From Lepidodermella squamata (Eukaryota; Gastrotricha): a stretch of DNA of 64,000 nucleotides. The stretch lies in NCBI GenBank assembly GCA_047495785.1, contig JBLDXI010000021.1, positions 1,674,001 to 1,738,000 of the forward strand. Direction: 5' to 3'. Position 1 is the stretch's first letter. Each line of letters starts with the position of its first letter. A model generated the notes under the pieces. It ran no database searches, was not told the origin of the DNA, and saw only the letters and a list, made by a program, of their open reading frames with translations. Shown piece after piece: positions 9,891 through 21,639 of this stretch. Made by a program: the position numbers and the translations under genes.

Positions 9891-11401
9891 TCACGGCAGA
9901 AGTTTGGTGTAGTCATCAAACAGTTTGGAACGCTTCACGCCTTCCCAAGTTTTGGTTGCGAATTGGTGCCAAGTGAGTTCCGACATTGGTGACTTCAATT
10001 CACTAGAATAAAACGGAATGCGAGGCGATGAAAGAATTGAGCTTCGAACACATGAGCTAGCCCGGCGAAAACCGACTGGGTCGGCATGAAAATCCGGCAG
10101 TAATAGCAGATTAACATTATCACTTGGTATACCACTGGTTCTGGTATTACCCCCGGCACTAAACAGTTGCAACATCCTAGACCCACAACCTTCATTGAAG
10201 TTGAACTTGGACGACTCAAAACGAGAATGCAAGATGCGCTGCATATTAGTGTATGACGAATAGTTGAACAGCGATGATGGACATTTGTTGTAGAGGAAAA
10301 CCAATCGCGGCCAACCAGTATTTTTCGCTCGGTCAATGCCTGGTTCGGAAAATTGATATAATAGATAAGACAGCTTAAGGCAGTTTGAAACCTTGGTCAG
10401 CGATTGATGTGGCTAACATTGCGGGCGGCTCGGGTTTTATCGTTTCGGCGGTATGGAGCACTGATAACAGATTCTCGTCGATAAAGTAGTCGAGCACATA
10501 TACGATTACGTGCGAAATTGTACAATTAAAGCACAACATTTGTAGAGATTGCATTAATACGCAGCTTTCAAATGATGGATATTCGTATGCGATCTAAACA
10601 TTTTAAGCAGCCAGAATTGCGAAAATGCAGTCGAAATTAAAATTACCTTTCGATCGTAATGAATAAATTCATCTAAAACGGATGATGACAGTAGGGGCTG
10701 GTTGTCGATAATAATTATGCGTTCAGGAGTAACAAACAAATCACAAGCCACTGTTTCGTGCCGACCATTTAACCGTTTTTCAGCATCTAAAACATGGCTT
10801 GATGAGTCATACCCATCAAGATCAAATTAATATAAGGCATACCTGCCGTTTGAAATAGAAAATTATCATTGGCTTGGGCTGCTTCACAGCCGGTTAGCAA
10901 AGAAGCGATAAACGATTTTCCAACATTTTGACCGCCAACAACGCTAACCACCATGAAATCGGTCATGTCAGATAAATATTCAACGGCTGTCGTTAAACAC
11001 CAAATTCTTCTTCGAACATAAATTCATATTTCATTAAGCACCAACCTTCAGCCGACCAATGCCACTTGCTATCGACAAGTTTGACCGGCTGAGCCATCTT
11101 TCTAGGTAAGGAAAGTCTGCCATCAGAGCAAATCGTAGAAAGCCAATTGGATGATGGAGGTGGAGCTTCCTTTGATTGTTCATTCTTTTGACTAACATGA
11201 ATAGACTGTTGAGCACCATGAGACTGCAATATACGTGTAGGTTGTTCTGGAGCAGTATCTCTACTACAAATTGGAAAATATTAGCAAGATAGGAACAGAT
11301 GCATCTACAGCCAACCTTCTGCTGTGGTCATCATCTAACCCGGATTCATTTTGAAGCGAAGAACCACGAGTTAGAATCTGAGGAAACTTCGCACCATCCA
11401 T
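9891..11401 (-). CDS. SMG9: SMG9, nonsense-mediated decay kinase regulator
   Basis: SMG9 pairs with SMG8 to regulate the SMG1 kinase that phosphorylates UPF1 in nonsense-mediated mRNA decay. CDS complement(join(9891..10339,10392..10593,10647..10786,10843..10986,11046..11263,11316..11401)), 412 aa, shorter than human (520) mainly in the disordered N-terminus. QPVKLVDSKWHW is followed by a P-loop GGQNVGKS (residues 119-126), an IIIIDNQPLLSSSVLD segment equivalent to the family DTQP motif, LMQSLQM, HTAETIKP, and the C-terminal TWEGVKRSKLFDDYTKLLP. All junctions are GT-AG and keep phase. It appears to be the first gene of the five-gene minus-strand run. Confidence 0.92.
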
Positions 11402-12352
11402 GGTCAAGTAAATATGTAAATTTCAAGGTTACTTTCTATAACAATCAAATAGAAAAGTGGCAGAGCGCGAAAATAACGCGAAAAAAATGGAGTTAAATGT
11501 TCGATTTTCTGGACATAGCTTTAGGCCGTCTTTTTATATTTTATATTTCCCCATCAACCGCGAAAACCCTGCTGCTAACTTGATGCGACGCACTACTTGA
11601 GCCAGCTCAATTCGTCAACCCAAGGGTTTACCTTCTTTGCAAATCTTGCTAACCCCTTGCAAAGGAAGGTTTTGGCACCAAATAGTACATGTAATGCGGA
11701 AATGCGCTAAGACCCCTTGCAGCATGGCACCGTTCAGATACAGCATTCGCCAGGGTTCGATGAGCAGCAGCTTGCCAGATCGTTTCGTTTGAACGATACA
11801 TAGCACCTGGACAAGCCGCTAAATATTCGTGTCACCTCAAATTGAACCCCGGAATTATAACTTTCAAGGTGAACAAAAACTTCGGAAAATAGGGTGAGCT
11901 GATACACTTTTGAATCCTTGAAGCATGAATCCTATTCTTGCAAAACTGAAGATTCCTCATTTCTCATTTCTAGTCCGACTTGACAAACTAATTAGCAAAG
12001 TTCCCATAGTTCTGCAATAGTTCACAGTTGAGCAAAGTAAGAAAAATGTCGCGAGCATAGGGTCCGCAGGAGCGCGCGTTTTTCGTTATTGAAAATATTA
12101 TTCTTTTTGCAAATAATCTCACTTTCACACATGTATTCTGCAAAATATTTGGCAAAAGTATTGACGCATACTTTTAAATAATCAAATTGTTTTATTTGAA
12201 AATTTATTACTATATAAGATGTTTGTCAAGTTGAAGGATGGGCGGGAAAAATATTTGAAACAGAATGATCGCGATTTTTCTAGTCTGTTCTCGATGCGGG
12301 ACCTTCTAGTCTGTTTACGTCTTGCTTTCAGTTTTCGCGAGAGATACCGAAA
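11402..12352. other. intergenic region between divergent SMG9 and ATE1
   Basis: About 950 bp between two divergent starts, so promoters for both directions probably lie here. A pyrimidine-rich acceptor-like cttgctttcag ends at 12331, 21 nt before the ATE1 start. Short open frames are present but show no recognisable domain. No TATA box or other element could be assigned with confidence. Confidence 0.5.
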
Positions 12353-13610
12353 ATGCCCGAATCCAATGTGCGATGGTTAGGCGCAGATGAAAAGGCGCAC
12401 CGCTGTGGTTATTGCAAAAATCCGAATGGTTCCTGTTCATATGGATTATGGGCATATACTCTAACCCCACTACACTACCAACTGATGATAGATCGTGGCT
12501 GGCGACGCTCGGGGCAATATTGCTACAAACCACGGCATCGAGATTCTTGTTGTCAATTATATACCATTAGGTAAATTGACTTATCACCATTTAGCTGACC
12601 TGAGCTCTGCGTTAATTTTTTTTGATCATTTTTTCTGCAGATGCCTTTCTAACGATTTCTGCGCTACCAAGTCAATGCGATTAACCGTTAAGAAAATGTC
12701 CGATTTTCTGGTTTTTGATAAGAAGCCATCGAAAGTCAGCAATATCAAATTTAATAAGTCGTCTTTCCCAGTTCAGCCAGTCGAAATGAATGGGGCGTGG
12801 CGAGTTAACCCGTGGATCGAAAAAAGTACGAATGACTTGGAAATTCTCTTGTCGCGTCCTGAAGATTGGTTCAATACACCTCACCAGCTTTCCGTTATTC
12901 TGGTTAGAAGTTGGCCGCCATCGAAATTTTTCCAGGCCACGTATCGTGAAGAGCACCTAATATACATGGCATATCAATGTGCTGTTCATAAAGATCCTCC
13001 CTCCAAGGTCGATTTAAAGCAATTTGCTGGCTTCCTGGTTGAATCGCCATTTGAGGAGGATGACGCGTCTGCAGCAGGGGTGCCTCCTTTTGGCGCTTAC
13101 CATCTACAGTTCCGTATCAACAACCGCCTTGTTGCCGTCTCCGTAATTGATATCTTGCCATACTGTGTTTCATCCGTGTATTGCTTCTATGACCCTGCAT
13201 TCACATTTTTAAATCTGGGAACGTTCACTGCGCTGTATGAAATAGCCCTAGCTCGAGCATTAAGTTGCCAGTTTCGCGAATTTTCATCTCTAAAATACTA
13301 TTACATGGGATTTTACATTCATACGTGTCAAAAAATGCGCTATAAAGGTAAGTTTCGGCCCGCCGAGTTATTGTGTCCTGAGTCGTTGAATTGGTTTCCA
13401 TTTGAACAATCTGTGACGTGCATTGAAAATGCTGGCAATAAATACACGCGCCTGGATCCGGATCCAAAGTCTATTGACAGAGATGGTGAAGAGGCGTCCC
13501 GCTCGGCATTACGGCAGCGTTCTGCCAGAAGAACTAGCGCCTCTGGGATTAATGTCGACGCAGCGCGCTTGCTTGGTTCTCAATGCTCGCGAGAGTTTAA
13601 TTTTGTTTAA
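12353..13610 (+). CDS. ATE1: Arginyl-tRNA--protein transferase (ATE1)
   Basis: Transfers arginine from Arg-tRNA to proteins with N-terminal Asp, Glu or oxidised Cys, marking them for the N-degron pathway. CDS join(12353..12570,12641..13610), 395 aa, shorter than human ATE1 (518). The N-terminal Cys motifs that bind an Fe-S cluster or zinc are intact: CGYC (Cys18, Cys21) and a CC pair (Cys66-67) in DSCCQLYTIR. The C-terminal transferase domain has FFDHF-independent landmarks HLIYMAYQCAVHKDPP, VIDILPYCVSSVYCFYDP, SLKYYYMGFYIHTCQKMRYKGKFRPAELLCPE. The intron is 70 nt. EDRF1 starts 121 nt after its stop on the same strand. Confidence 0.93.
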
Positions 13611-13708
13611 TCTTTCTGTCCTTCGCAAAGTCGCCAACTCACTTCACTGTGATTAAATATTAATGATGATTTCAACATTTAATAATCGTTATCATTTGAA
13701 TTGCTATT

Positions 13709-13710
13709 AG
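13709..13710 (+). promoter_or_regulatory. acceptor-like AG upstream of EDRF1
   Basis: The tract tttgaattgctattag ends 21 nt before the EDRF1 ATG and 100 nt after the ATE1 stop. Candidate trans-splice acceptor of an ATE1-EDRF1 unit. Confidence 0.4.
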
Positions 13711-13731
13711 AAGTTGAAATAAGCATAAAAT

Positions 13732-16700
13732 ATGTCCGCAGATCAGCCATCGGCTGACTCGAGACTGATACTGAGGTCAAATTTGACATCATTAATTCCC
13801 GTAACCACGACTATATCCGCGCTGAAATCATGTGCTCAGGACGAGGATGACAACATAAAATCTACCGCTGTTGAGCGATCAACGGAAGTTCAACCTGTTG
13901 GATTCAGATCGCTACAGCAAAACACAAATATCTCACTACCCCCAGATAATTGGCTCAAGGTAAGTATATTCTCGTTAATTATTTGGCATCAAATAATTAT
14001 ACGTATCGGCATTTTCAGACAAGCAACCAGTCAGAGCGCGTGATCAAACGATTTGTTCGACCTCATGTTCCTAATGGCCCTCTTGAAGATCTCGCACAGA
14101 GCTTTCAGCTAGCCAACGAAGCGATCGATTTGATGCCATTTGTAGATGTTGTAGCGAATTCGGATACTTTGAAGAGTCTCTTGAAAGTAATTTCACTTAT
14201 TTTTCTACTATCGAGTGAAGAATAATTGCGTTCTATAGGTGCCTTACGATAACGAGCATGTATTGTCTCTCGCTATTCACCGCGTTGGAGATTGCTTTTT
14301 GATCGACAACTTCGATGCATATGCGTACTTGCTGGATGCTCAACGGTCAGATTGGCATTGGATTAGGAAGTGGTTTGCGGAAAATGAAGGTAAACGGATG
14401 GCTCTGTTGTTGGCTGCCAGTTCAAGTCGTAACCGTGCGAAAACACGAGAGAAGATTCGAGAGCGAGATATGCTTAGCAAATTCATGTACTATAGCATTG
14501 ACGAAAATGATGTAAGTCCCAGTGTGGTATTTTTCGATCAAATAATTAATCTGAGACTACAATCAGTACCCGGTATCTTCACCGCCGCCTTACGCTTCCA
14601 CGCCTCAAATCGCTTTGGTTCCCCCGGAATCCTCAGTTGCCCCTGTTATCGATTCGTCGCCCTCTATCAATGTTTCACCCAATTTATCGAAGTCACCTTT
14701 CCCGAAAACGGCGGTATGGACTTTGGAAGACATGCAATTGCTCGTCGGATCGGATTTGCCGATTTTCTCCACCGGCAGTCACCCATGTTTCAGCTTACGA
14801 CTGTGTGACATGCAACGCCCGATCAACGTGATAACTGGTCTCGATTATTGGTTGGACAATCTCATGTGTAACGTTCCTGAAGTCTTGATGTGTTACCATA
14901 TGGACGGCATAGTACAGCAATACAGAGTTTTCAAAACTGAAGATCTTCCCACTCTTTCCGAGGATTGCCGCTTCTCACCCCACGTCGTGAAAGACTTTGC
15001 CACGAATATTCTGTCGTTTTTGCGATCGAATGCTACTAAAGAGGGCCACACCTACTGGTTACTTAAGGAGCCAGATCTCGATGTTGTCAAACTCTACGAT
15101 TTAACTTCGCTTTGCGAGGACTTGATGGATTCAGTCAATGACAATCCATTCGCCCTTCCTTTAGCCGTATTGCTATGCAGGTCTTGTTTCATCATGGGAC
15201 CTTCCATTTCCATGCTTCAGTACAACCCGATTTATTTTATAGGTTGGCTTATACAATTTTAGAAAGGCCGGATTCTACTTGCGATCAGCTCGCCAGTGTT
15301 CCTCGTCTGTTGGAAAGTTGCCGCCGCTTGGTAAGGGATTTTTCTTCATATTCTTATGTTTTGCAAGTTCTATCAAACAGATCGATCGTACTCGATATCC
15401 GTGGCTCTACTCTGTTGTCAACTACATGCACTTCACGGCCGCGACGAAGCGATCGATTCCCACGGGTAACGAAGCTGAAAACATCCAGCTTTCGAATGAA
15501 ATGAAATCCTTGCTAAATATCGGCACGCCGAATCCAGTTGAGGACTTACCAATGGAAAAACGATCGCTTCTAAACTTGGAATATATCGCTAATGGCTTGA
15601 CCTTTCTTCTGACTAAAATTAATGAATCCGACAGTCAAAAGCTGACGACGCAAGCAGCGAAATCGGTCCCAGTTCAATGGACAATGGATCAGCAGAACGT
15701 TATGACCATAAAATTACTACGTGGTGGCGTGAGCTGCTATCTCCATATCGCTGCAGTCAATTTCGACGCGCTCGTTGCACGGCAGGGCAACACGTCTTCG
15801 GAACCGGGAAACCAACCAGCCGATCCATGTTTATGCATCACTATTAGGCAGCACATCAGACTTGCTAACAAGTGTTTGACCGCTCTTCGTATCAAACTAA
15901 ACAACATGGAGGCCGAGCCGGGCTTGATGAGCGCCATTTTACAGCTGATCGGCGATTTACACATGTTGGCAGAAGACGAGCATGCCCAGTGCGAAATTCC
16001 GTTGGAAAGTTCTCTGACTGACTTCCCCAGTGGTGATGCCAACAACTTGAGCTCAATTAATGCGATCATAAACGCAGCTTGTGACAAAATATCTGCCGGT
16101 AATGATGCATATTTTGATGGTGAAATCCAGCGTCAAATTGCTCCCTTAATCGGTCAGCCGGGTGAACAAGTCTCTAAATGGCCCAAATGGGGGTCACGGA
16201 TCGAGTGCCTTGAATCAGCTATCAATACGTATCAGCTTGCATTCGAAGGTTCGGACGATACAGCAGCCGTTGTTCGCCGCCTGGCTAACGCGTGCGTCGA
16301 GTTTGCAAACGCTGTGATCAGCAGTTCGCTTGAAATTTTCGCCGAACAAAGCGAGTCAGCAGATAAGCCACTGGAGGATTTGTGGAAGAAAGCTTATTTT
16401 GCCTTCGACAAAGCGGCCTCGTTATTTGAAGCCGTTCGCCCTGTTGACGTAAATAATTTGGCTGTCGTTGAATCAAACCGTGCCCGTTTGATGCGAGTTT
16501 GCGCCTATTGCCAGCCCAAATCCGCAGTTCATTTCCTTTCCGAGGCTGCTCGGCGATATTCGATTGCTTTGAAGCACCTGACGAACGATAACGCCGGCGT
16601 GAATCAACAAATCGTCGCCCGAATCCACTGGGACTTGAGCTCTGTCTATGTGACATTGGCCGATGAATTGTACAAGAAGGAAGACTCGGAAGAAACAGAT

Positions 16701-17373
16701 CGATCAGTGCTGAAATATTTGGCGGACGCTGCTTCAGAAGCTTCTTTGGCTAGTTCTCCCGAACTACGGGCCCGTGAAGCTGACATTGCTCTTCGCGAAG
16801 GAAAGGTAGTAGTGTAATTGCCCGATGTTACGTGTTATAAAATTTTCGAAAATATGTTGTCAGGTGCGAAGGAGGATGCTGTTCCGCTTGATCGATACTA
16901 CAACAGATTCGAAATTGTGCTCAAATTACATGCGCCTAGCTGAGAAAAGTTTTGAGAAGGCCCTGGCTGGCTACGCTGAGCTAAATCGATGGGATAACTG
17001 GGCCGGTACGCATTCAGAATTAAGCAACCTCTGGTTAGAACCGAAACTACTCGCTAACCCGTCGACCATTAGCCGGAAAGTAATTGTGGCCAAGATTGCC
17101 GGAGAACTGAGTTCAATAATGGCCACCTTGTCGTCACCAAGAAGTAATGGCATAGCCTCCTGGCAAGCCTTCTCGCCTTCAGCTCTGTCAATCACATGCT
17201 CTGTGCTTTCAAAATTGCTGGTGACTTGCGGCGGCGACGAAAACAACAAGCCAACTCTGGTCAAAGCAGTCGATGAAGTTTGTAAGAAACTGAAAAATAC
17301 TGGAAATACTTCAAGCGCGAACAACTCGATGTTCAAAGACATTGGTGATATTGTTAAGCTAATGAAAATATAA
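13732..17373 (+). CDS. EDRF1: Erythroid differentiation-related factor 1 homologue (EDRF1)
   Basis: Large conserved protein linked in vertebrates to globin gene regulation; molecular role unclear. CDS join(13732..13959,14019..14186,14239..14511,14567..15180,15243..15330,15381..16805,16864..17373), 1101 aa (human about 1238). Strong signatures: GLDYWLDNLMCNVPEVLMCYHMDGIV, FATNILSFLRSNATKEGHTYWL, VKLYDLTSLCE. The C-terminal half is helical and TPR-like (RLANACVEFANAVISS, SFEKALAGYAEL). The intron at 15181 uses a weak donor GTCTTG; the frame and family support splicing there, since the unspliced frame ends soon after. AATAAA at 17395-17400 is a likely polyadenylation signal. Confidence 0.92.
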
Positions 17374-17576
17374 GCTTTCTTCATATTTGAGTCAAATAAA
17401 ATAGCAGATCTTAGTTAAATGATCGTATCGTTGGAGTGACTTTCTGAATCACTGAGAGGAGTGAGTCTCCCACACCACAACCAGAAAAACAATATAGTTT
17501 TTATAATGTTTAAAACATCAAAGGAAAGTACACCCTCAAACGTATTCCGTAGTTTACTCAGCTGCTGACATTCCTC

Positions 17577-18021
17577 GTGACAGTTAAGCCAGACATCGTC
17601 TTTCTGTCCGAAACAGCGCTACCTGACGGAGAAATACCTAAGTACATCACCTCCTCGCTTTATAATGAAGGCCACCGATCCGAATGGTCGAGCCGTGAAT
17701 TTGGGGGTGAATATGGCGGCGGTGTTGCTATCCTGATGGAGAAATCCTTCCACAAAGTAAGGCGATTGTCCATCACAAATCTGCCGCTGCTGGAGAAGCT
17801 AGTCGGATCAGTCGAGTCGAAACATGGGAAACTCATCCTTGGCGCCGTCTACAACCCGCGCACTACCGACTGCTCTATTGGGGACCTGGAGCTCACCGAC
17901 TAGCTCACCGAAAAGGCTGATGGCGATCGAATCATTATTGGGGGCGATTTCAACTACGATCTGTGCCAAAGCCCAGTTAAGTATTACATTGCGATCGCGA
18001 ATATTATGGACCGACTCTATT
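17577..18021 (+). mobile_element. degenerate LINE (non-LTR retrotransposon) endonuclease fragment
   Basis: The translation carries AP-endonuclease signatures of LINE ORF2: KPDIVFLSET, GGGVAILMEKSF, LILGAVYNPRT and GGDFNYDLC. The frame is interrupted by an in-frame stop (TAG at 17901-17903) and fades after about 18021, with no reverse transcriptase downstream. It is therefore a dead 5' fragment. It may or may not be the same family as the LINE at 57.8 kb, whose endonuclease part is missing. Confidence 0.75.
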
Positions 18022-18430
18022 GATTGATTTTTAAATGTATAAACTTATTAAAGCATATTATTAAAGTTAATAGTTCTGCAGCAATCGGACAGCTCGTTGA
18101 ACAAAATAAAACGGCCGTACGAAAACATATTTATGACTGTTTTTTTACTCCAATATCGATACTCCAAGGGAGATAGAAAATGATCCGCTAACCTTGATCT
18201 AGCCAGTGAATAGCCAGTGAAAGAATAATTTGGCCAGATGAATGCTTAGTGAGTCACGTACTAGTATTCACAAGCTTCAAAGCGTATGCTGGCACGTGAG
18301 CGACCCTGTATAAGGTCGCAAAAAAACAGTTGTCACGTTCCAGCTAAAACGATGCAATGTGGCGTCGCTTATTAACAAATACCTAGGTCGCGCGCTCTTC
18401 ATAAACAGTTTGTATTAGCTCCAAAGGCTT

Positions 18431-18497
18431 GAGGCTTCTTGGTTAAGCTCGCGACCGGTTGCTTAGAGGTCTTAGGTTCGATTCCCAGCCCTGAACC
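18431..18497 (+). other. tRNA-like sequence with internal Pol III boxes
   Basis: A perfect B-box type ggttcgattcc lies at 18475-18485, preceded by an A-box-like tggttaagctcg at 18440-18451. The expected acceptor stem does not pair well and a full cloverleaf could not be drawn. It is more likely a tRNA-derived SINE or a tRNA relic than a functional tRNA gene. Confidence 0.35.
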
Positions 18498-18599
18498 GTG
18501 AATTTTCTCAAAAGACTAATTTTACGACCGTGAGCATTGGTTAAAAAGTGGAGTGTGGACAGCATGCGGACCTTCACGCAGGAGAAATATTATAGGTGG

Positions 18600-18826
18600 T
18601 AAAATATCGCAGGGTATTATTCCCCTTACTGTGGTTGGTCAGATGTCAGAGGGGTGCCTGATAATAGATGTTAAAAAAAATGAAAGAGGAATGGTGGGCA
18701 TGAAATATAGCAGTGCTACTGGCGTGCAGCCATTACTGATCGACTTCCTTACTAACTATATTTATCAGGCACCCCTCTGACCAACCACGGTATGTTAGGG
18801 GCATAATACTTATCCGGGATATTTCC
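18600..18826. repeat. imperfect inverted repeat (MITE-like)
   Basis: Arms of about 60 bp at 18600-18664 and 18763-18826 are imperfect reverse complements. The core gtggttggtcaga...ggggtgcctgata on the left pairs with atcaggcacccctctgaccaaccac on the right; the left arm has a small internal duplication. The spacer is about 100 bp with no coding sequence. It could be a miniature inverted-repeat transposon or a hairpin RNA source. Confidence 0.65.
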
Positions 18827-20104
18827 CCCGCCCCATTCGCACCTTTTTTATCATCGTCGTTGATTACTACATACCAATGTTTTTTATTCGGCGCTATATA
18901 GTCATGCGTAGAGTCATAAGGAGGCATTACGCAAACATTCTTCTCATTTAGTATAGATGAATCTATATCTGTTGAAAACAAACAGTGCCACGGTCAAATG
19001 ACGATCAGGTCGCATCGGTGCCTGTTTGCATTGCATCCTCAACTACATCTGTATTCCTTTATGGCGTCTAATAGGACCTAATGCATTTTGCTTTTTTGTA
19101 CATAGTCATTTCCGAGACGAATCTTCGGTAATCCAGGGTTCGTCTTCCGAGTTTCGTAACCAATCTATCAACTCTTCTACCATGACGCTTGTAATAGTAT
19201 TCACCAAGAGTAACCTCCGACTTCAATTTTGGTAGTAAACTTGAAAATTGTTGTTAGCTTTCCTTCACAAAATTTGTCATTCCTACGCACTATCTTTGAT
19301 ATCATTTGTTTTTGAAAGGATGGCACCGAAGGCACCGACCGATGGTATTTTTGGTAATAGAAAAGACGAAGTTGGCAAAACAAATGAACTCCTCAAATCA
19401 TTACACATGCATTTATTATTCTCGCAATAATATTATTATCATTAATAAGTAACCTTTTCATTCGATGGGGCAGCAGTTTAAGCGATTTTGCGACACGATA
19501 ATACTTCGAAAGAATCAACCGAACCCTGAAACAGGAAAAATTACGTTGATTACAAAATGTTGCGAATAGATGACGAGATTCTTTGGTTGCCCGCTCGTTG
19601 TTCGAGGCTTCAACTAGACACAGTAGCAATTATTCTAATGGCAAAACGCCAGATCTCGTGATAATTCATGAGGTGATATATGCAAAATGAAGAGCATGCT
19701 ATCAGTTTAGCACCCTTGTTGAATAACATGGTCATTTCGTAAATAAACATAACAAGTAATTGAGTAACAGTTCTGGGATCAGTTTTGATCTCTGCATAAA
19801 ATACAAAAAAGCATCGCAACAATTTTCTTAGATATTCGTCATCAGCAGTGAGAGTCGTATAAAATAGTTTAAAACAAGCGTCACGGCGACCAAGAAGTGG
19901 AAAATAAACAATGCAACCCGCGGAAGTCAGGCACAAATAGTCAAAGCAGAGTGTGATGATTGAGATTCCGATGAGATGATTAAACCGTCTAGTAAAAGGG
20001 AAGATGCGAATTAGTTAAACTTGTAGATTAGAGATAAGAATTTCAAGCAGCAACACAACAAGCTATAAGGCCGAAGTGTCTTGGAACAGCCTTGACATGA
20101 AGGA
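18827..20104. other. gene-free stretch
   Basis: About 1.3 kb between the inverted repeat and the DOMON/cytochrome b561 gene. Only short AT-rich open frames without recognisable domains were seen. Part near 19.9-20.1 kb is probably the 3' UTR of the downstream minus-strand gene. Confidence 0.5.
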
Positions 20105-21639
20105 TCAGTTGGTTGCAATACCCACAATGATGGCCAAGCACAGAGAAGTCATGACAATGACGTGAAGGCCGAGGATGAAGTTCTTAAACGTAGCACCAGC
20201 CGGTTTCGGCTTAACCCAAATGTCATCCGGCTCTTGGCCGGTCGCCAAGGCTTGCTGACGCAACTCGAATTGCTCGAGTTTTTCCTTGTTTTTCGAGTAG
20301 TAGAAACAGCCGGCAAGTTCCAGCAGAATTTCCACGACCAAATGGAAGATGACAACGGCAACAAGCACCCACGCAGTCCAGGCCGGCGCGCGAACGACAG
20401 GGAAGGTCAAGCCAATGAAGCAATTAGTAACAGCAAATACGATAGCAATTGTTCCGACGCTGTAAATGATAAAATTCAAGTTATTACTCTAGAAATAGCG
20501 TCGTATTTGGCGAAACTTACACGAAATGGATCCAGTTAAAAACAGGTCGATAGTGAGCACCCGGTTTGCAACGAAAGAATGAAATAATAGGGTTAGCCCA
20601 TCCGAAAATCAAAGCGATAATCCCGAGAATCGGATGCGCTCGTTGTGGCAGCTCACTTGAGACTCTATATTTGCCGTCAGCAGCAACAAGAGCCAAAATA
20701 AAGCCGATGGTGAACAGGGCAGTTGCAATGAACATGAGCGGTTGATGAATAGCGAACCACACCTGATTACCACATGGACGATTGTTGGGCCACATCTGAC
20801 GGTAGTAACGAGGTTGAAGAGTCGCCGACAAGGCGATAAGCACCCAGGCAACGATCATAAGGATTCCATGAGCTCTCCACAGCGGCCGAACTTTTTGATA
20901 TTCGTCAGCTGCCGAGACACGGCCGGAGACGGCGGGCGCGTTGATGCGCTGGGCGCCAGAAACTACTGGGTTTTCGTAAGGCGCTCCGTGCTTTAACGGT
21001 CCCTCTCTGGGCCCAGACGCCAAGAAAACATGAGCCTCTTCGTCTATCCGAGCAACTTTGTCAGAATCAGTCTCCGGTTCGCCACGAACAAATCGGCAAG
21101 CGAGACGCCCGTTGCTGTATTGACCATGGGGATGCTTGATTCCAGCATTTACAGACGTACCCTAAGCAATAAAACAGCCATTAAAAACATTGATTTCGAA
21201 GTGTGAAATCGTTACAGAGAGTGCGTAAGATTCGGAGCCTTCGTTGAAAGCATTGTAGAGAGAAACCGCTTTCCCGTCCCAACTGCAAACAGTCCATTTA
21301 ACTTTATCCATTTTTGTACTCTCGCCAAGGCCAACGGCGACATAACTTGACTCGGGAACTTTGCCGATCAAGGTAAACTCCACCCCGTTAGGAGTTTGAG
21401 CCCACGCAGCAATAAGCTAAAATGAAGTGAATCAATTGTATCCTGAGCAAAGGAACAGTGTATCATACCTCACAGTCTTCCAAGCTGGCGCAATTCTCCG
21501 GCTTTGTCATGCAAGAAAATCCACCCGCGCCATTACAAGCTTCAACGCGAAAAGTGATAGGCTGAGAAACGGCAAGTAATCCCGCATCAGACGCAAATGT
21601 TACGCCGATTAGTGCGGTAAAAAGGTAGAAAAGATACAT
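20105..21639 (-). CDS. DOMON/cytochrome b561 ferric-chelate reductase-like protein
   Basis: Membrane reductase of the FRRS1/CYBDOM type that moves electrons across a membrane through haem b. CDS complement(join(20105..20459,20521..21161,21216..21416,21469..21639)), 455 aa. Order: signal peptide (residues 1-16), Cys-containing DOMON domain (about 25-150, with FTLIGKVPESSYVAVGLG and WDGKAV), linker, then a b561 core with histidines in RAHGILMIVAW, AIHQPLMFIA, RAHPILGIIAL and WIHFVVGTIAIVF, the four expected haem ligands, and a further C-terminal helix (residues ~425-450). The start lies 11 nt after an acceptor-like attgtag (AG at 21651-21652). Similar proteins exist in nematodes and arthropods. 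Confidence 0.88.

Noticed and set aside
18431-18497. Functional tRNA gene
   Set aside because: B box is perfect but the acceptor stem and T-arm mispair and a cloverleaf does not form; described as tRNA-like only.
19610-19936. 108-aa minus-strand frame resembling a membrane protein
   Set aside because: No domain, no start context and no splicing partners; kept as intergenic.
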